A DNA stretch of 64,000 nt from Gemmobacter lutimaris (GTDB lineage: Bacteria; Pseudomonadota; Alphaproteobacteria; Rhodobacterales; Rhodobacteraceae): positions 1-64,000 of the forward strand of contig NZ_QXXQ01000017.1 in assembly GCF_003570715.1 (NCBI RefSeq), written 5' to 3'. The notes under the pieces were generated by a model. That model had not been told where the DNA came from. It did no database searches and saw only the letters and a list, made by a program, of their open reading frames with translations. Below are positions 45,322-54,484 of the stretch, piece by piece (position 1 is the first letter of the stretch; each line of letters begins with the position of its first letter). The position numbers were made by a program, and so were the translations under genes.

Positions 45322-46476
45322 CTACACCGCGACCGGCCGCAGCCAGGGCTGATCCGTGGCACCGGCGCTGTCCACCACCGCCTCGACAAAGGCCACGCCC
45401 TTCAGCCCGTCCCATGCCGTCGGCAGGTTGCGCCCGATGGCATCAGGTTCGCGCCCCTCGGCCCGCGCCCGGATCGCCTCGGCAAAGCCCGCGTAAAGAT
45501 TGGCGAAAGCCTCCAGATACCCTTCGGGATGGCCCGGCGGGGTGCGGGTGCGGGCTTGCGCATCCTCCGACAGACCCGCCGCGCCGCGTTTGATCACCTG
45601 CACCCGGCCCTCCAGCGGTGTGAGGATCAACTCGTTCGGCTGTTCCTGATACCACTGCACCGAGCCCGTCTCGCCAAAGACCCGCAGCCGCACGCCGTTG
45701 GAATTTCCAATGGCCACCTGAGATGACCAGAGCAAGCCCCGCGCGCCGCCCTGATAGCGCAGCATCACATGCGCATTATCATCCAGCGCCCGGCCGCCCA
45801 CGAAGGTCGCCAGATCGGCGGTCAGGCTGTCCAGCGTCAACCCGCTGACAAACCCCGCCAGATGATAGGCATGGGTGCCGATATCGCCGATGGACCCGCC
45901 GCGCCCGTTCTTCACCGGATCGGTGCGCCATACCGCCTGCGCATTGCCCTGCTGTTCGATGGCCGTCGCCATCCATTCCAGCGGATATTCCACCTGCACC
46001 GTGCGCACCGCGCCGATTTCGCCCGCCGCGACCCGCACGCGCGCCTCGTGCACCATCGGGTAACCCGAATAGGTATAGGTCACCCCGACAAAGCGCCCGC
46101 TGTCGCGCGCCAGTTGTTCCAGCGCCACCGCATCTGCCAGTGTGGCGGTCAGCGGCTTTTCACAGATCACGTCGAAGCCCGCCTCGATCAGCGCCTTCGC
46201 AATCGGGTAATGGGTGAAATTCGGCGTGCAGATCGCCACCGCCTCAACCCGGTCGGGCCGCGCGGCCTCTGCCGCGATCATCTCCTGCCATGTCCCGTAG
46301 CTGCGCGCGGGGTCAAGCCCCTGCGAAAGCGCGAAGGTGCGGCCGCGCTCCGGGTCCACATCGAAGGCGCCCGCCACAAGCTGCCACTGGCCATCCAGCC
46401 GCGCCGCGAGCCGGTGGATATGGCCGATATAGGCGCCCTGCCCGCCGCCCACCATGCCAAGCCGCAAGGGTCTCAT
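45322..46476 (-). CDS. Gfo/Idh/MocA family dehydrogenase (paralogue 2)
   Basis: The 384-residue protein has LGMVGGGQGAYIGHIH at the N-terminus, CEKPLTATLADA near residue 117 with the catalytic lysine, and [13 protein letters not shown] near 200. It is similar over its length to the protein at 39677-40861 and less similar to IolG. It is the last gene of the iolD operon, its ATG overlapping the preceding stop by four bases. A likely job is NAD(P)-dependent oxidation of a second cyclitol stereoisomer or a keto-sugar intermediate; the substrate is not known. Confidence 0.88.
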   Translation of the reverse strand: MRPLRLGMVGGGQGAYIGHIHRLAARLDGQWQLVAGAFDVDPERGRTFALSQGLDPARSYGTWQEMIAAEAARPDRVEAVAICTPNFTHYPIAKALIEAGFDVICEKPLTATLADAVALEQLARDSGRFVGVTYTYSGYPMVHEARVRVAAGEIGAVRTVQVEYPLEWMATAIEQQGNAQAVWRTDPVKNGRGGSIGDIGTHAYHLAGFVSGLTLDSLTADLATFVGGRALDDNAHVMLRYQGGARGLLWSSQVAIGNSNGVRLRVFGETGSVQWYQEQPNELILTPLEGRVQVIKRGAAGLSEDAQARTRTPPGHPEGYLEAFANLYAGFAEAIRARAEGREPDAIGRNLPTAWDGLKGVAFVEAVVDSAGATDQPWLRPVAV

Positions 46477-47537
46477 GCCTCATCCTCCAGCCCGAGCATC
46501 GCCCGGTTGGCGCGGCGATCCGCACCGGATTTCACGAAATCGTCGAAGGCGCGATCCGACACGCCGATGATGTGATCCGCGATGAACCGCGCGCCTTCGC
46601 GGGCGCCGTCCTCGGGGTTCTTGACGAAACATTCCCATTCCAGCACCGCCCAGCCGTCATAGCCATGCGTTGTCAGCTTGGTGAAGATCGCGCCGAAATC
46701 CACCTGCCCGTCGCCGGGGCTGCGGAAGCGACCCGCGCGTTTCGCCCAAGGCATATAGCCGCCATAGGCGCCGGATTTGCCATCGGGGCGGAACTCGGCA
46801 TCCTTCACATGGAAGGCGCGGATGCGGTCGTGGTAATGGTCAATGAAGGCCAGATAATCCAGCGCCTGAAGCACGAAATGGCTGGGATCATACATCAGAT
46901 TGGCGCGGGGGTGGCCTTTCACCTTCTCAAGGAAATACTCCCATGAATGGCCGTCGTGCAGATCCTCGCAAGGGTGGATCTCATAGCAGACATCCACGCC
47001 ATGCGCGTCGAAATCGTCAAGGATCGGGGTCCAACGTTTCGCCAGCTCGTCAAACCCCTCCTCCACCAGCCCCTCGGGCCATTGCGGATAAGGGTAAAGA
47101 TAGGGCCACAGCAGCGCACCCGAAAAGGTCACATGCCGGTCAATGCCCAGCCGGGCCGAGGCACGCGCGGCAAAGCGCAACTGCTCCTCCGCCCAGGCCC
47201 GTCGCGCCTTCGGATTGCCGCGCACCGGCGCGGGCGCGAAACTGTCCATGACCGCATCATGCGCCGGATGCACCGCCACCAGTTGCCCGGTGATATGCGA
47301 GGCAAATTCGGTGATCTGCAAACCATGGTCGGCCAGCATCCCGCGCAACTCATCGCAATAGGTGTCGCTTTCGGCAGCCAGCTTCATGTCGATCAATCGG
47401 GTGTCCCATGTCGGGATCTGCACCCCCTTGAACCCCTTGCCCGCCGCCCATGCGGCCAAACCCGGCAGGCTGTCATAGGGCGCCTGATCCGCCGCGAACT
47501 GGGCCAGAAACACCCCCGGCCCCTTGATGGTGCGCAT
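46473..47537 (-). CDS. Sugar phosphate isomerase/epimerase-like TIM-barrel protein
   Basis: This protein of about 354 residues belongs to the xylose isomerase-like TIM-barrel (AP endonuclease 2) superfamily. Metal-site features include YEIHPCEDLHDG near residue 195, MYDPSHFVLQ near 225 and HVKDAEF near 255, ending in VLEWECFVKNP. Members isomerise, epimerise or dehydrate sugars and cyclitols. I start at MRTIKGPG (47537), one base after the SDR stop; an ATG at 47588 lies inside the SDR gene. It is a second TIM-barrel enzyme beside iolE and may replace a missing step such as IolB isomerisation, though it is not an IolB homologue by sequence. Confidence 0.85.
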   Translation of the reverse strand: MRTIKGPGVFLAQFAADQAPYDSLPGLAAWAAGKGFKGVQIPTWDTRLIDMKLAAESDTYCDELRGMLADHGLQITEFASHITGQLVAVHPAHDAVMDSFAPAPVRGNPKARRAWAEEQLRFAARASARLGIDRHVTFSGALLWPYLYPYPQWPEGLVEEGFDELAKRWTPILDDFDAHGVDVCYEIHPCEDLHDGHSWEYFLEKVKGHPRANLMYDPSHFVLQALDYLAFIDHYHDRIRAFHVKDAEFRPDGKSGAYGGYMPWAKRAGRFRSPGDGQVDFGAIFTKLTTHGYDGWAVLEWECFVKNPEDGAREGARFIADHIIGVSDRAFDDFVKSGADRRANRAMLGLEDEA

Positions 47538-47538
47538 C

Positions 47539-48351
47539 TCAGCCCTCCAGCTTTGCCGCAGGCACCGGCGCCTCGTCAAAGCCACCATAGACCGACTGGT
47601 CGAAGGGGATGACCGCGCCGGTCATCATGCCGCAGTCATCCGAGGCCATCCACAGCACTGCCCGCGCCACCTCGGCCGGGTCGAGGATACGGCCAAAGGG
47701 CTTTTCTGCGGCCTTGCGGTCGATGAAGGTCGGGTCGCCCGTCTCCGACAGCACCAGCTTGCGCTCGTGGTCCGAGTTCATCCAGCCGATGTCGAGCTGA
47801 TTGACATGGATCCGGTTGCGCATCAGCGCGAAACCCGCGTGCCGGGTCAGCGTGGCCAGCGCCCCTTTCGAGGTGGCATAGGGCGCAAGGAACGGCTGCC
47901 CCGCCAGACCGGAAACCGATCCGATATTGACGATGCGCCCCTCGATCCCCTCGCGGATCATCACCTTCGCCGCGTCCTGAATCAGAAAGAACGGCGCGCG
48001 GGTGTTGACGGCCATCATGCGGTCAAACAACTCGGGGCTGGTGTTCAGCATATTGCCCCGGTCGGTCAGCCCGGCGGCATTGACCAGAATATCCACCCTG
48101 CCAAAGCGCGCATCCGCTGCCGCAACGATACCGCGCACATCGTCCATGTTGCCCAGATCGGCGGCCAGCATCTCGACCGGAACGCCGGTCGCGGCGGTGA
48201 TGTCTTCCGCCACCGCGCGGCCCTTCTCGACCCCGCGCCCGACGATCACGATGCCGCCCGCCCCGGCCGCCGCAAAGACCCGCGCGATGGCCGCGCCCAG
48301 CCCCTGCGTGCCGCCCGTGACAATGGCGATCTTGCCGTCGATGCGGTTCAT
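47539..48351 (-). CDS. Short-chain dehydrogenase/reductase
   Basis: This 270-residue classical SDR has the cofactor loop TGGTQGLGAAIA (near residue 13), the NAAGLTD motif near 90, the catalytic serine in NIGSVSG near 145, and YATSK near 160. It should oxidise or reduce a hydroxyl/keto group of a polyol with NAD(P). It is the third gene of the iolD operon, and its ATG overlaps the iolE stop (ATGA). The substrate is probably a cyclitol or an open-chain intermediate of its breakdown. Confidence 0.9.
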   Translation of the reverse strand: MNRIDGKIAIVTGGTQGLGAAIARVFAAAGAGGIVIVGRGVEKGRAVAEDITAATGVPVEMLAADLGNMDDVRGIVAAADARFGRVDILVNAAGLTDRGNMLNTSPELFDRMMAVNTRAPFFLIQDAAKVMIREGIEGRIVNIGSVSGLAGQPFLAPYATSKGALATLTRHAGFALMRNRIHVNQLDIGWMNSDHERKLVLSETGDPTFIDRKAAEKPFGRILDPAEVARAVLWMASDDCGMMTGAVIPFDQSVYGGFDEAPVPAAKLEG

Positions 48352-49241
48352 GGCATGACCTCGTAACCCGCCGCCGCCATGACGCGCAGCAGCTCCGCAT
48401 GCCCTTTCTTCGCCATCTCCAGCGGGGGAGAGACCTTCGGGTCTTGCTCTGCCTCCACCACGAACCAGCCCTCATAGCCTTTCGCCGCCAGCGCCTTCAC
48501 GATGGCCTCGAAATCCAGACTGCCATCCCCCGGCACGGTAAAGGCACCCTTCACCACCGCATCGAGGAAGCTTTCGCGCGTGCGGTCCAGCGCGTCGATC
48601 ACCGGGCGACGGATATCCTTTGTATGAACGTGCGTGATGCGCGCATGGTGGTTTTCGATCACCCGCATCACATCGCCCCCGGCAAAGGCCATATGCCCCG
48701 CATCGAACAACAGCGGCACCGAGGAATGCTGCATCAGCAGATCCAGTTCCGCCTCGGTCTCGATCACCGCCGCCATGTGGTGATGGTAGGAAACCGGCAT
48801 CCCCTGCCCCGCGCACCAATCGGCAAAATCGCTCATCTTGCGGCCATAGGCGGCAATCTCTGCCTCGGTCAGCTTCGGCTTCGTCGCCAGCGGCGCCGAT
48901 TTCACCCCCTGAATGCTGCGCGCGGTTTCGCCATAGACGATGCAGGGCGCCCCCGCTGCCTTGAAGAAGGCAAGTTGCTGCGCGATCCGTTCCTTTTCCA
49001 CCTCGATATCGCCATCCAGCAGCAGGCCGGAAAACCAGCCGCCACAGACCGAAATCCCGTATTTCGCCAGAACCGGCCCCAGCGCGCCCATGTCCATCGG
49101 GAAGCGGCGGCCCGTCTCCATCCCGGTATAGCCCGCGACCGAGGCCTGCCGCAGGCATTCCTCAAGGCTCACATCATCGCTCAATTCCGCCAGATCGTCG
49201 TTCCACCACGCGATCGGCGCAATGCCCAGTCTTGCCTTCAT
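48348..49241 (-). CDS. iolE: Inosose dehydratase (IolE-like)
   Basis: The 297-residue TIM-barrel protein opens with RLGIAPIAWWNDD, the IolE start pattern, and has YHHHMAAVIE, LFDAGHMAFAGGD, HVHTKDIR and the closing VVEAEQDP. The known reaction is dehydration of scyllo-inosose to a cyclohexane-dione that IolD opens. Its position four bases after iolD supports the call. The start is the ATG at 49241, directly after the iolD stop; a longer open frame overlaps iolD. Confidence 0.88.
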   Translation of the reverse strand: MKARLGIAPIAWWNDDLAELSDDVSLEECLRQASVAGYTGMETGRRFPMDMGALGPVLAKYGISVCGGWFSGLLLDGDIEVEKERIAQQLAFFKAAGAPCIVYGETARSIQGVKSAPLATKPKLTEAEIAAYGRKMSDFADWCAGQGMPVSYHHHMAAVIETEAELDLLMQHSSVPLLFDAGHMAFAGGDVMRVIENHHARITHVHTKDIRRPVIDALDRTRESFLDAVVKGAFTVPGDGSLDFEAIVKALAAKGYEGWFVVEAEQDPKVSPPLEMAKKGHAELLRVMAAAGYEVMP

Positions 49242-49245
49242 CCGT

Positions 49246-51117
49246 TCACACTCCAACGCGCTGGTTCGCGCGAATTGCATCCTGCGCCTTGCGCGCCGCG
49301 CGCACCTTCTCGAATGTCGAGATTTCCGGCACACCCACATCCCAGTCGGCATCGCCCGGCACCCAGGCATGGGCGTCCGACACAATGGAAATGACGGTCG
49401 GCCCGTCGTTCTGCAACGCCCATTTCACCGCCTCCTCCAGATCGGCGAGGCTGTCCACCTTGCGGGCCTTTGCACCCATCGCCTCGGCATGTCTGGCGAA
49501 ATCGACATGCAGCGGCGCATCCCGGTTCTGCACCCGGCAATCCGTCAGCAGGTTGTTGAACCCCGGCACGCCCTTGAACTGTTGCAGCCGGTTGATGACC
49601 GCATAGCCGCCATTGTCGCAAACCACGACGACCATGCGATGCCCGGTCAGCGCAGCGGAATAGATATCTGAATTCATCATCATATAGGTGCCGTCGCCCA
49701 GCATCACGATGGGCGTGCCACCAGTCGCACCGGGGCCTTCCTGCGCCATGGCACAGCCCCAGCCCGCCGCGATCTCATAGCCCATGCAGGAAAAGCCGAA
49801 CTCGCAATCGAAAGTATTGGGGCTTTTCACCCGCCAGCCCTTCGTCACCTCGCCCGGCGTGCCGCCTGCCGCCGCGATCAGCGTGTCATCCGGCCCGGCC
49901 ACCTTGTTCAGCACCCCCACCACCTGCGCATAGGACGGCACGGCGGCATTGGTCGGGCGCTGGTGATCATCCACAAGCGCGTTCCATTCGGCAAACAGCC
50001 GTTGCGCGCGGGTCATCAGACCGGCCTCTGCCGCCCAATCGCCAAGCGCCGCATCCAGATCGGCCAGCGCCTCTTTCGCATCGCCCACCACCGACAGAGC
50101 CCGGTGCTTCACCGCATCGAACCGCGCCGCATTGACCGAGATGAACTTCGCATCCTGAGCAAAGGCCGTCCACGACCCGGTGGTGAAATCCTGAAGCCGC
50201 GTGCCGATGGCAAGGATCACATCGGCCTCTTTCGCCAGCGCATTGGCCGAGGTGGACCCCACGATCCCGATGGGCCCGGCATGGACCGGATGGTAATGCG
50301 TCAATGCCCCCTTGCCCGCGATGGTTTCCACCACCGGAATCCCGCGCCGCGCCGCGAAATCGGCCAGCTCTGCCTCGGCCAGCGAATAGCGCACTCCGCC
50401 GCCCGAGATGATCAGCGGTTTCTTCGCCCCCTTCAGCGCCGCCGCCGCCCCGGCCACGGCGTCACGGTCAGGCCGCGGACGCGGGATTTTCCAGACCTTC
50501 GGCTCAAAGAACACTTCCGGGTAATCGAAGGCCCTTTCCTGCGTGTCCTGCGCCAGCCCGATGAAGGCCGGGCCGCAATCGGCAGGGTCCAGCATGGTGG
50601 CAATCGCCTGCGGCAGCGAGGAGATGATCTGTTCCGGCAGCGTGATCCGGTCCCAGTAGCGCACAACCGGCTTGAAGGCATCGTTCACCGTCACCGTCGG
50701 GTCGCCGAAATGTTCCACCTGCTGCAACACCGGGTCGGGCAGCCGGTTGGCGAAAGTATCGCCCGCCAGCAACAGCACCGGCAGCCGGTTGGTCATCGCC
50801 ACACCCGCCGCCGTCACCATATTGGCCGCCCCCGGCCCGATCGAGGTTGCCGCCACCATGATCTGCCGCCGCCGCTTGGCCTTGGCAAAGCCGATGGCCG
50901 CCAGCGCCATGCTTTGCTCGTTCTGGCCGCGCCAAGTCGGCAACTGGTCCTGCACCTGCTCCAGCGCCTCTGACAGGCAGGTCACATTGCCATGGCCGAA
51001 GATCCCGAACACCCCCGCGAAAAGCGGAACGCGGGTGCCGTCGATCTCGGTGAACTGGTTGCACAGATAGCGCACAAGAGCCTGAGCCATGGTCAGGCGC
51101 ACGGTGGTCCGGGACAT
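49246..51117 (-). CDS. iolD: 3D-(3,5/4)-trihydroxycyclohexane-1,2-dione acylhydrolase (IolD)
   Basis: This 623-residue thiamine diphosphate enzyme has the IolD pattern: MAQALVRYL and PLFAGVFGIFGHGN at the N-terminus, GQNEQSMA with the cofactor-activating glutamate near residue 67, and the ThDP motif GDGTYMMMNSDIYSA near 470. It hydrolyses the ring of the diketone produced by IolE, yielding 5-deoxy-glucuronate. GGAGGAGG before ATG 51117 marks the start. It is the first gene of the five-gene minus operon and is divergent from iolG, with one operator between them. Confidence 0.93.
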   Translation of the reverse strand: MSRTTVRLTMAQALVRYLCNQFTEIDGTRVPLFAGVFGIFGHGNVTCLSEALEQVQDQLPTWRGQNEQSMALAAIGFAKAKRRRQIMVAATSIGPGAANMVTAAGVAMTNRLPVLLLAGDTFANRLPDPVLQQVEHFGDPTVTVNDAFKPVVRYWDRITLPEQIISSLPQAIATMLDPADCGPAFIGLAQDTQERAFDYPEVFFEPKVWKIPRPRPDRDAVAGAAAALKGAKKPLIISGGGVRYSLAEAELADFAARRGIPVVETIAGKGALTHYHPVHAGPIGIVGSTSANALAKEADVILAIGTRLQDFTTGSWTAFAQDAKFISVNAARFDAVKHRALSVVGDAKEALADLDAALGDWAAEAGLMTRAQRLFAEWNALVDDHQRPTNAAVPSYAQVVGVLNKVAGPDDTLIAAAGGTPGEVTKGWRVKSPNTFDCEFGFSCMGYEIAAGWGCAMAQEGPGATGGTPIVMLGDGTYMMMNSDIYSAALTGHRMVVVVCDNGGYAVINRLQQFKGVPGFNNLLTDCRVQNRDAPLHVDFARHAEAMGAKARKVDSLADLEEAVKWALQNDGPTVISIVSDAHAWVPGDADWDVGVPEISTFEKVRAARKAQDAIRANQRVGV

Positions 51118-51165
51118 CTCGCCTCCTCCTGCGGATGGGTTTGGCAGGAGACTACGGAATGTCCA

Positions 51166-51199
51166 TTGACATTACAATAGTTCTGCAATGAATATTGCA
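51166..51199. promoter_or_regulatory. Divergent promoter region between iolD and iolG
   Basis: A perfect TTGACA lies at 51166-51171 on the plus strand, about 12 bases before the inverted repeat, nearly the same geometry as upstream of the PhyH gene. The -10 box for iolG is not clear by eye. For iolD, TTGTGC and TATTGT with 17 bases between them flank the repeat on the minus strand. Both promoters could be shut by one protein bound at 51184-51199. Confidence 0.45.
51184..51199. promoter_or_regulatory. Inverted-repeat operator, perfect TGCAAT-N4-ATTGCA (probable RpiR site 2)
   Basis: The site reads TGCAATGAATATTGCA, a perfect 6-4-6 inverted repeat between the divergent iolD and iolG operons, 25 bases before the iolG start and 67 bases from the iolD start. 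Confidence 0.72.
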
Positions 51200-51223
51200 C
51201 AACGCTTTCGGGAGGAGAACGAA

Positions 51224-52231
51224 ATGCTCAGGATCGCCGTCCTCGGCTGTGGCCGCATCGGGCGCATGCACGCCGAAAACATCGCCCGCCATCCGCGCGC
51301 AGCGCTTGCCGGGGTTTATGACACATACAACCCCGCTGCCGTCGAAGTATCGGAAAAGCTTGGTGTTCCCCGCTTCGAATCGGCCGAAACCGTCTTCGCA
51401 TCGACGGCGGTGGATGCCGTGCTGATCGCCACATCGACCGCCACCCATGTCGATTACATCGAACAGGCCGTTGCGGCAGGCAAGCCCATCCTTTGCGAAA
51501 AGCCCATAGACCTGTCGCTGGACCGGGTGAACGTCTGCGCTGCCCGTATCGCCGATACCCGCCTGCCCATCATGCTTGGCTTCGTGCGCCGCTTCGATGC
51601 CGGTCACGCCGCCGTGCGCCGCGCCATCGCCGATGGCACGCTGGGCGAGTTGCATCAGATCGTCATCACCTCGCGCGATCCGGGCATGGCACCCGATGCC
51701 TATATCGAGGTCTCGGGCGGCATCTTCCGCGACATGACAATCCATGATTTCGACATGGCCCGTTTCATGCTGGGCGAAGAAGTGACCGAAGTCACCGCCA
51801 CTGGCGCCCGCCTCGTCGATCCGGCGCTGATGGAACGCTGCAACGATTACGACACCGTCACCGTCGTGCTGAAAACCGCCAGCGGCAAACAGGCGGTCAT
51901 CGTGAACTCGCGCCGCGCCGTCTATGGCTATGACCAGCGGGTCGAGGCGTTTGGTTCAGGCGGCATGGCCATCTCTGAAAACCGCCGCATGAACAATATG
52001 CAGCTTTACGGGGCCGATTTCACGGCACAGGGCGCGGTGCTGCAAAATTTCTTCATCGACCGCTATGCCGAGGCTTTCGCGGCAGAGATTGACGCCTTCG
52101 TCGATGCGGTGGAAACCGGCACCCCGGTCGCGGTCGGGTTCGAGGATGGCCGTCTCGCCCTGCTTCTGGCCGAGGCCGCGATCCGTTCGGTCGCCGAGGG
52201 GCGCAGCGTGCGCACAAGCGAACTGGGCTGA
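51224..52231 (+). CDS. iolG: Inositol 2-dehydrogenase (IolG-like)
   Basis: The 335-residue Gfo/Idh/MocA protein has IAVLGCGRIGRMHAENIA at the N-terminus, the catalytic lysine in CEKPID near residue 97, and IHDFDMARFMLGEE near 175. The overall pattern, including SGGIFRDMTIHD, is that of inositol 2-dehydrogenases, which oxidise myo-inositol to scyllo-inosose with NAD. GGAGGAG at 51211-51217 decides for the ATG at 51224; an in-frame ATG at 51188 lies inside the operator and has no ribosome site. It leads the five-gene plus operon. Confidence 0.9.
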   Translation: MLRIAVLGCGRIGRMHAENIARHPRAALAGVYDTYNPAAVEVSEKLGVPRFESAETVFASTAVDAVLIATSTATHVDYIEQAVAAGKPILCEKPIDLSLDRVNVCAARIADTRLPIMLGFVRRFDAGHAAVRRAIADGTLGELHQIVITSRDPGMAPDAYIEVSGGIFRDMTIHDFDMARFMLGEEVTEVTATGARLVDPALMERCNDYDTVTVVLKTASGKQAVIVNSRRAVYGYDQRVEAFGSGGMAISENRRMNNMQLYGADFTAQGAVLQNFFIDRYAEAFAAEIDAFVDAVETGTPVAVGFEDGRLALLLAEAAIRSVAEGRSVRTSELG

Positions 52232-52233
52232 CC

Positions 52234-53664
52234 ATGTATCGCCCGTTCGGCCTGTTCATCAATGGCGGCTGGCACCAGCCTGCCGCCACCGCGCCGGTGA
52301 TCTCGCCCGTCACCGGGAAATCGCTGGGCGAGGCACCCGCCGCCACCCTGCCCGAAACACAGGCTGCGCTGGACGCCGCCGCCCGCGCCCTGCCCGCCCT
52401 GCGCGCCATGGGCGGCTTTGCCCGCGCCGAGGCATTGCATCGCGCGGCGGATGCGATGCTCGCCCGCGCCGAGGAAGGCGCGCGCATGATCGCCACCGAA
52501 ACCGGCAAGCCCCTTGCGCAGGCCGGGCGGGAATGGGCGCTCGCCTGCGACCAGTTCCGCTGGTATGCCGAGGAAGCCCGCCGCATCTATGGCCGCATTG
52601 TCGAAAGCCGCGTGCCCGGCGGCCGGTTCGAGGTGACACAGGAACCCGTCGGCGTGGTTGGCGCCTTCACCGCCTGGAATTTCCCTGCCGCCCTGCCCGC
52701 CCGCAAGCTCGCCCCCGCGCTGGCGGCAGGCTGCCCGGTAGTGTTGCGCCCCTCGTCGCAGACGCCCGGCGTCGCCATGGTCATGGTGGATTGCCTGCGC
52801 GCGGCCGGTTTGCCCGATGGCGCGGTGAACCTCGTGGTCGGATCGACTGCCGCCACCTATGCCCCGATCATGGCCGATACCCGCGTCCGCAAGGTCAGCC
52901 TCACCGGATCGACCCGGGTGGGCCAGCAGATGATCCGCGACGCCGCCGCCACGGTCAAGAAAGTGTCCATGGAACTGGGTGGCAACGCCCCCGCAATCAT
53001 CCACGACGATGCCGATCTGGACGCCGCGCTGGATCTTTGCGTGCCGACGAAATTCGCCAATTGCGGGCAGGTCTGCGTGACGCCCGACCGGTTCTTCGTG
53101 CATGACAGTCTGCATGATGCCTTCGTCGAAGGCTTCGTTGCCCGCGCCGCGAAGATCCGGCTGGGCGACGGGCTGGACCCGGAAACCGGCATGGGCCCGC
53201 TGATCAATGCGGCCCGCCTGACCGAGATCGACGCGGTGGTGCAAGAGGCCGTGGCGGCAGGGGCCACGCTGGCGCATGGCGGCAGGCGTGCTCCGGAATA
53301 CAACACCGGCTTTTTCTACCAACCGACCGTGCTGACCGACGTGACCGACGACATGCGGGTCTTTGCCGAAGAAAACTTCGGCCCCGTCGCCGCCATCACC
53401 CGTTTCACGACCGAGGACGAGGCGCTGGCCCGCGCCAATGCCAGCGACATGGGCCTGTCGGCCTATGCCTTCACCCGGTCGCCCGACCGCGCGCGGCGCA
53501 TGGTGGCGGGGCTGAAGGCGGGCATGGTGGGAATCAACAGCTTCGCCCTCGCCGCCTCCGAGGCGCCCTTCGGTGGCACCAACCATTCCGGCATGGGCCG
53601 CGAGGGCGGCAGCGAGGGGATCGGCGATTACCTCGATACCAAGCTGGCGCAGATCGTGTTCTAG
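52234..53664 (+). CDS. NAD(P)-dependent aldehyde dehydrogenase, succinate-semialdehyde dehydrogenase-like
   Basis: The 476-residue ALDH has the general acid/base glutamate in MELGGNAPAII near residue 248, the catalytic cysteine in FANCGQVCVTPDR near 282, and AFTAWNFPAAL near 145. The N-terminal FGLFINGGWH and overall length match the succinate-semialdehyde/glycolaldehyde group rather than the CoA-acylating MmsA/IolA group. It therefore probably oxidises a free semialdehyde released by the HpaI-type aldolase encoded next. It starts two bases after iolG; the aldolase follows after ten bases with its own GGGAGG site. Confidence 0.9.
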   Translation: MYRPFGLFINGGWHQPAATAPVISPVTGKSLGEAPAATLPETQAALDAAARALPALRAMGGFARAEALHRAADAMLARAEEGARMIATETGKPLAQAGREWALACDQFRWYAEEARRIYGRIVESRVPGGRFEVTQEPVGVVGAFTAWNFPAALPARKLAPALAAGCPVVLRPSSQTPGVAMVMVDCLRAAGLPDGAVNLVVGSTAATYAPIMADTRVRKVSLTGSTRVGQQMIRDAAATVKKVSMELGGNAPAIIHDDADLDAALDLCVPTKFANCGQVCVTPDRFFVHDSLHDAFVEGFVARAAKIRLGDGLDPETGMGPLINAARLTEIDAVVQEAVAAGATLAHGGRRAPEYNTGFFYQPTVLTDVTDDMRVFAEENFGPVAAITRFTTEDEALARANASDMGLSAYAFTRSPDRARRMVAGLKAGMVGINSFALAASEAPFGGTNHSGMGREGGSEGIGDYLDTKLAQIVF

Positions 53665-53674
53665 GGAGGCGACG

Positions 53675-54484
53675 ATGCAGAACAGGCTGAAACAGATCTG
53701 GGCCGCAGGCCGCCCCGCCCTGAACGGCTGGCTGTCCATAGGCAACAGCTTCACCGCCGAGATCATGGCAGCACAGGGCTATGACAGCCTCACCGTCGAT
53801 CTTCAGCACGGCGCGCTGGATTACAGCGCGCTGCTGCCGATGTTGCAGGCGATGCGCGGCGCGGGCGTGGTGCCGATGGCGCGAGTGCCGTGGCGCGAAC
53901 CCGGCATCGTGATGAAGGCGCTGGACGCGGGCGCCATGGGCATCATCTGCCCCATGATCAATTCCGGCGCCGAAGCGGCGGAATTTGTAAGCTACCTGCG
54001 TTATCCGCCGCTGGGCCAGCGCAGTTTCGGCCCCACCCGCGCCGCGGTTGCCCATCCCGGCTACGGCCCCGCCGTCAATGACCAGATCCTTGCCCTTGCA
54101 ATGATCGAGACACAGGCGGGCATCGACAATCTGGAACAGATCGCGGCGACGCCCGGCCTTGACGGGCTTTACATCGGCCCGGCCGATCTGACGCTGGGCA
54201 CCCAGAACGGCCGCCTGCCCCCCGGCTTTGACCGGGAGGAGCCGGAAATGGTGGCGCTGATCCAGCGCATCCTCGCCGCCTGCAAGGCCAATGGCATCCG
54301 CGCCTGTCTCCATTGCGGCACCCCCGCCTATGCCGCCAAGGCCATCGGCTGGGGCTTTGATCTGACCACCGTGTCGGGCGATTCCCGGCTGCTGGCCGGG
54401 GCTGCCGCCGCCTCGGTCCGTGACTGGCGGCAATTGACCGGGGCAGAGCCGCTGCCCACCCCGGACCAGAAAGGGGGCTACTGA
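53675..54484 (+). CDS. HpcH/HpaI-family class II aldolase
   Basis: The 269-residue TIM-barrel enzyme shows VDLQHGALDY near residue 42, MARVPWRE near 70, the metal ligands in MIETQAG and GLYIGPADLTLG, and GIICPMINS. The family cleaves 4-hydroxy-2-oxoacids to pyruvate plus an aldehyde. In this operon it could cleave a non-phosphorylated 2-oxo-3-deoxy acid, giving an aldehyde for the preceding dehydrogenase; this is inference. GGGAGG at 53664-53669 selects ATG 53675. Confidence 0.9.
   Translation: MQNRLKQIWAAGRPALNGWLSIGNSFTAEIMAAQGYDSLTVDLQHGALDYSALLPMLQAMRGAGVVPMARVPWREPGIVMKALDAGAMGIICPMINSGAEAAEFVSYLRYPPLGQRSFGPTRAAVAHPGYGPAVNDQILALAMIETQAGIDNLEQIAATPGLDGLYIGPADLTLGTQNGRLPPGFDREEPEMVALIQRILAACKANGIRACLHCGTPAYAAKAIGWGFDLTTVSGDSRLLAGAAAASVRDWRQLTGAEPLPTPDQKGGY

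Noticed and set aside
51188-51223. Upstream ATG for iolG
   Set aside because: It falls inside the palindromic operator and lacks a ribosome site; GGAGGAG precedes the ATG at 51224.
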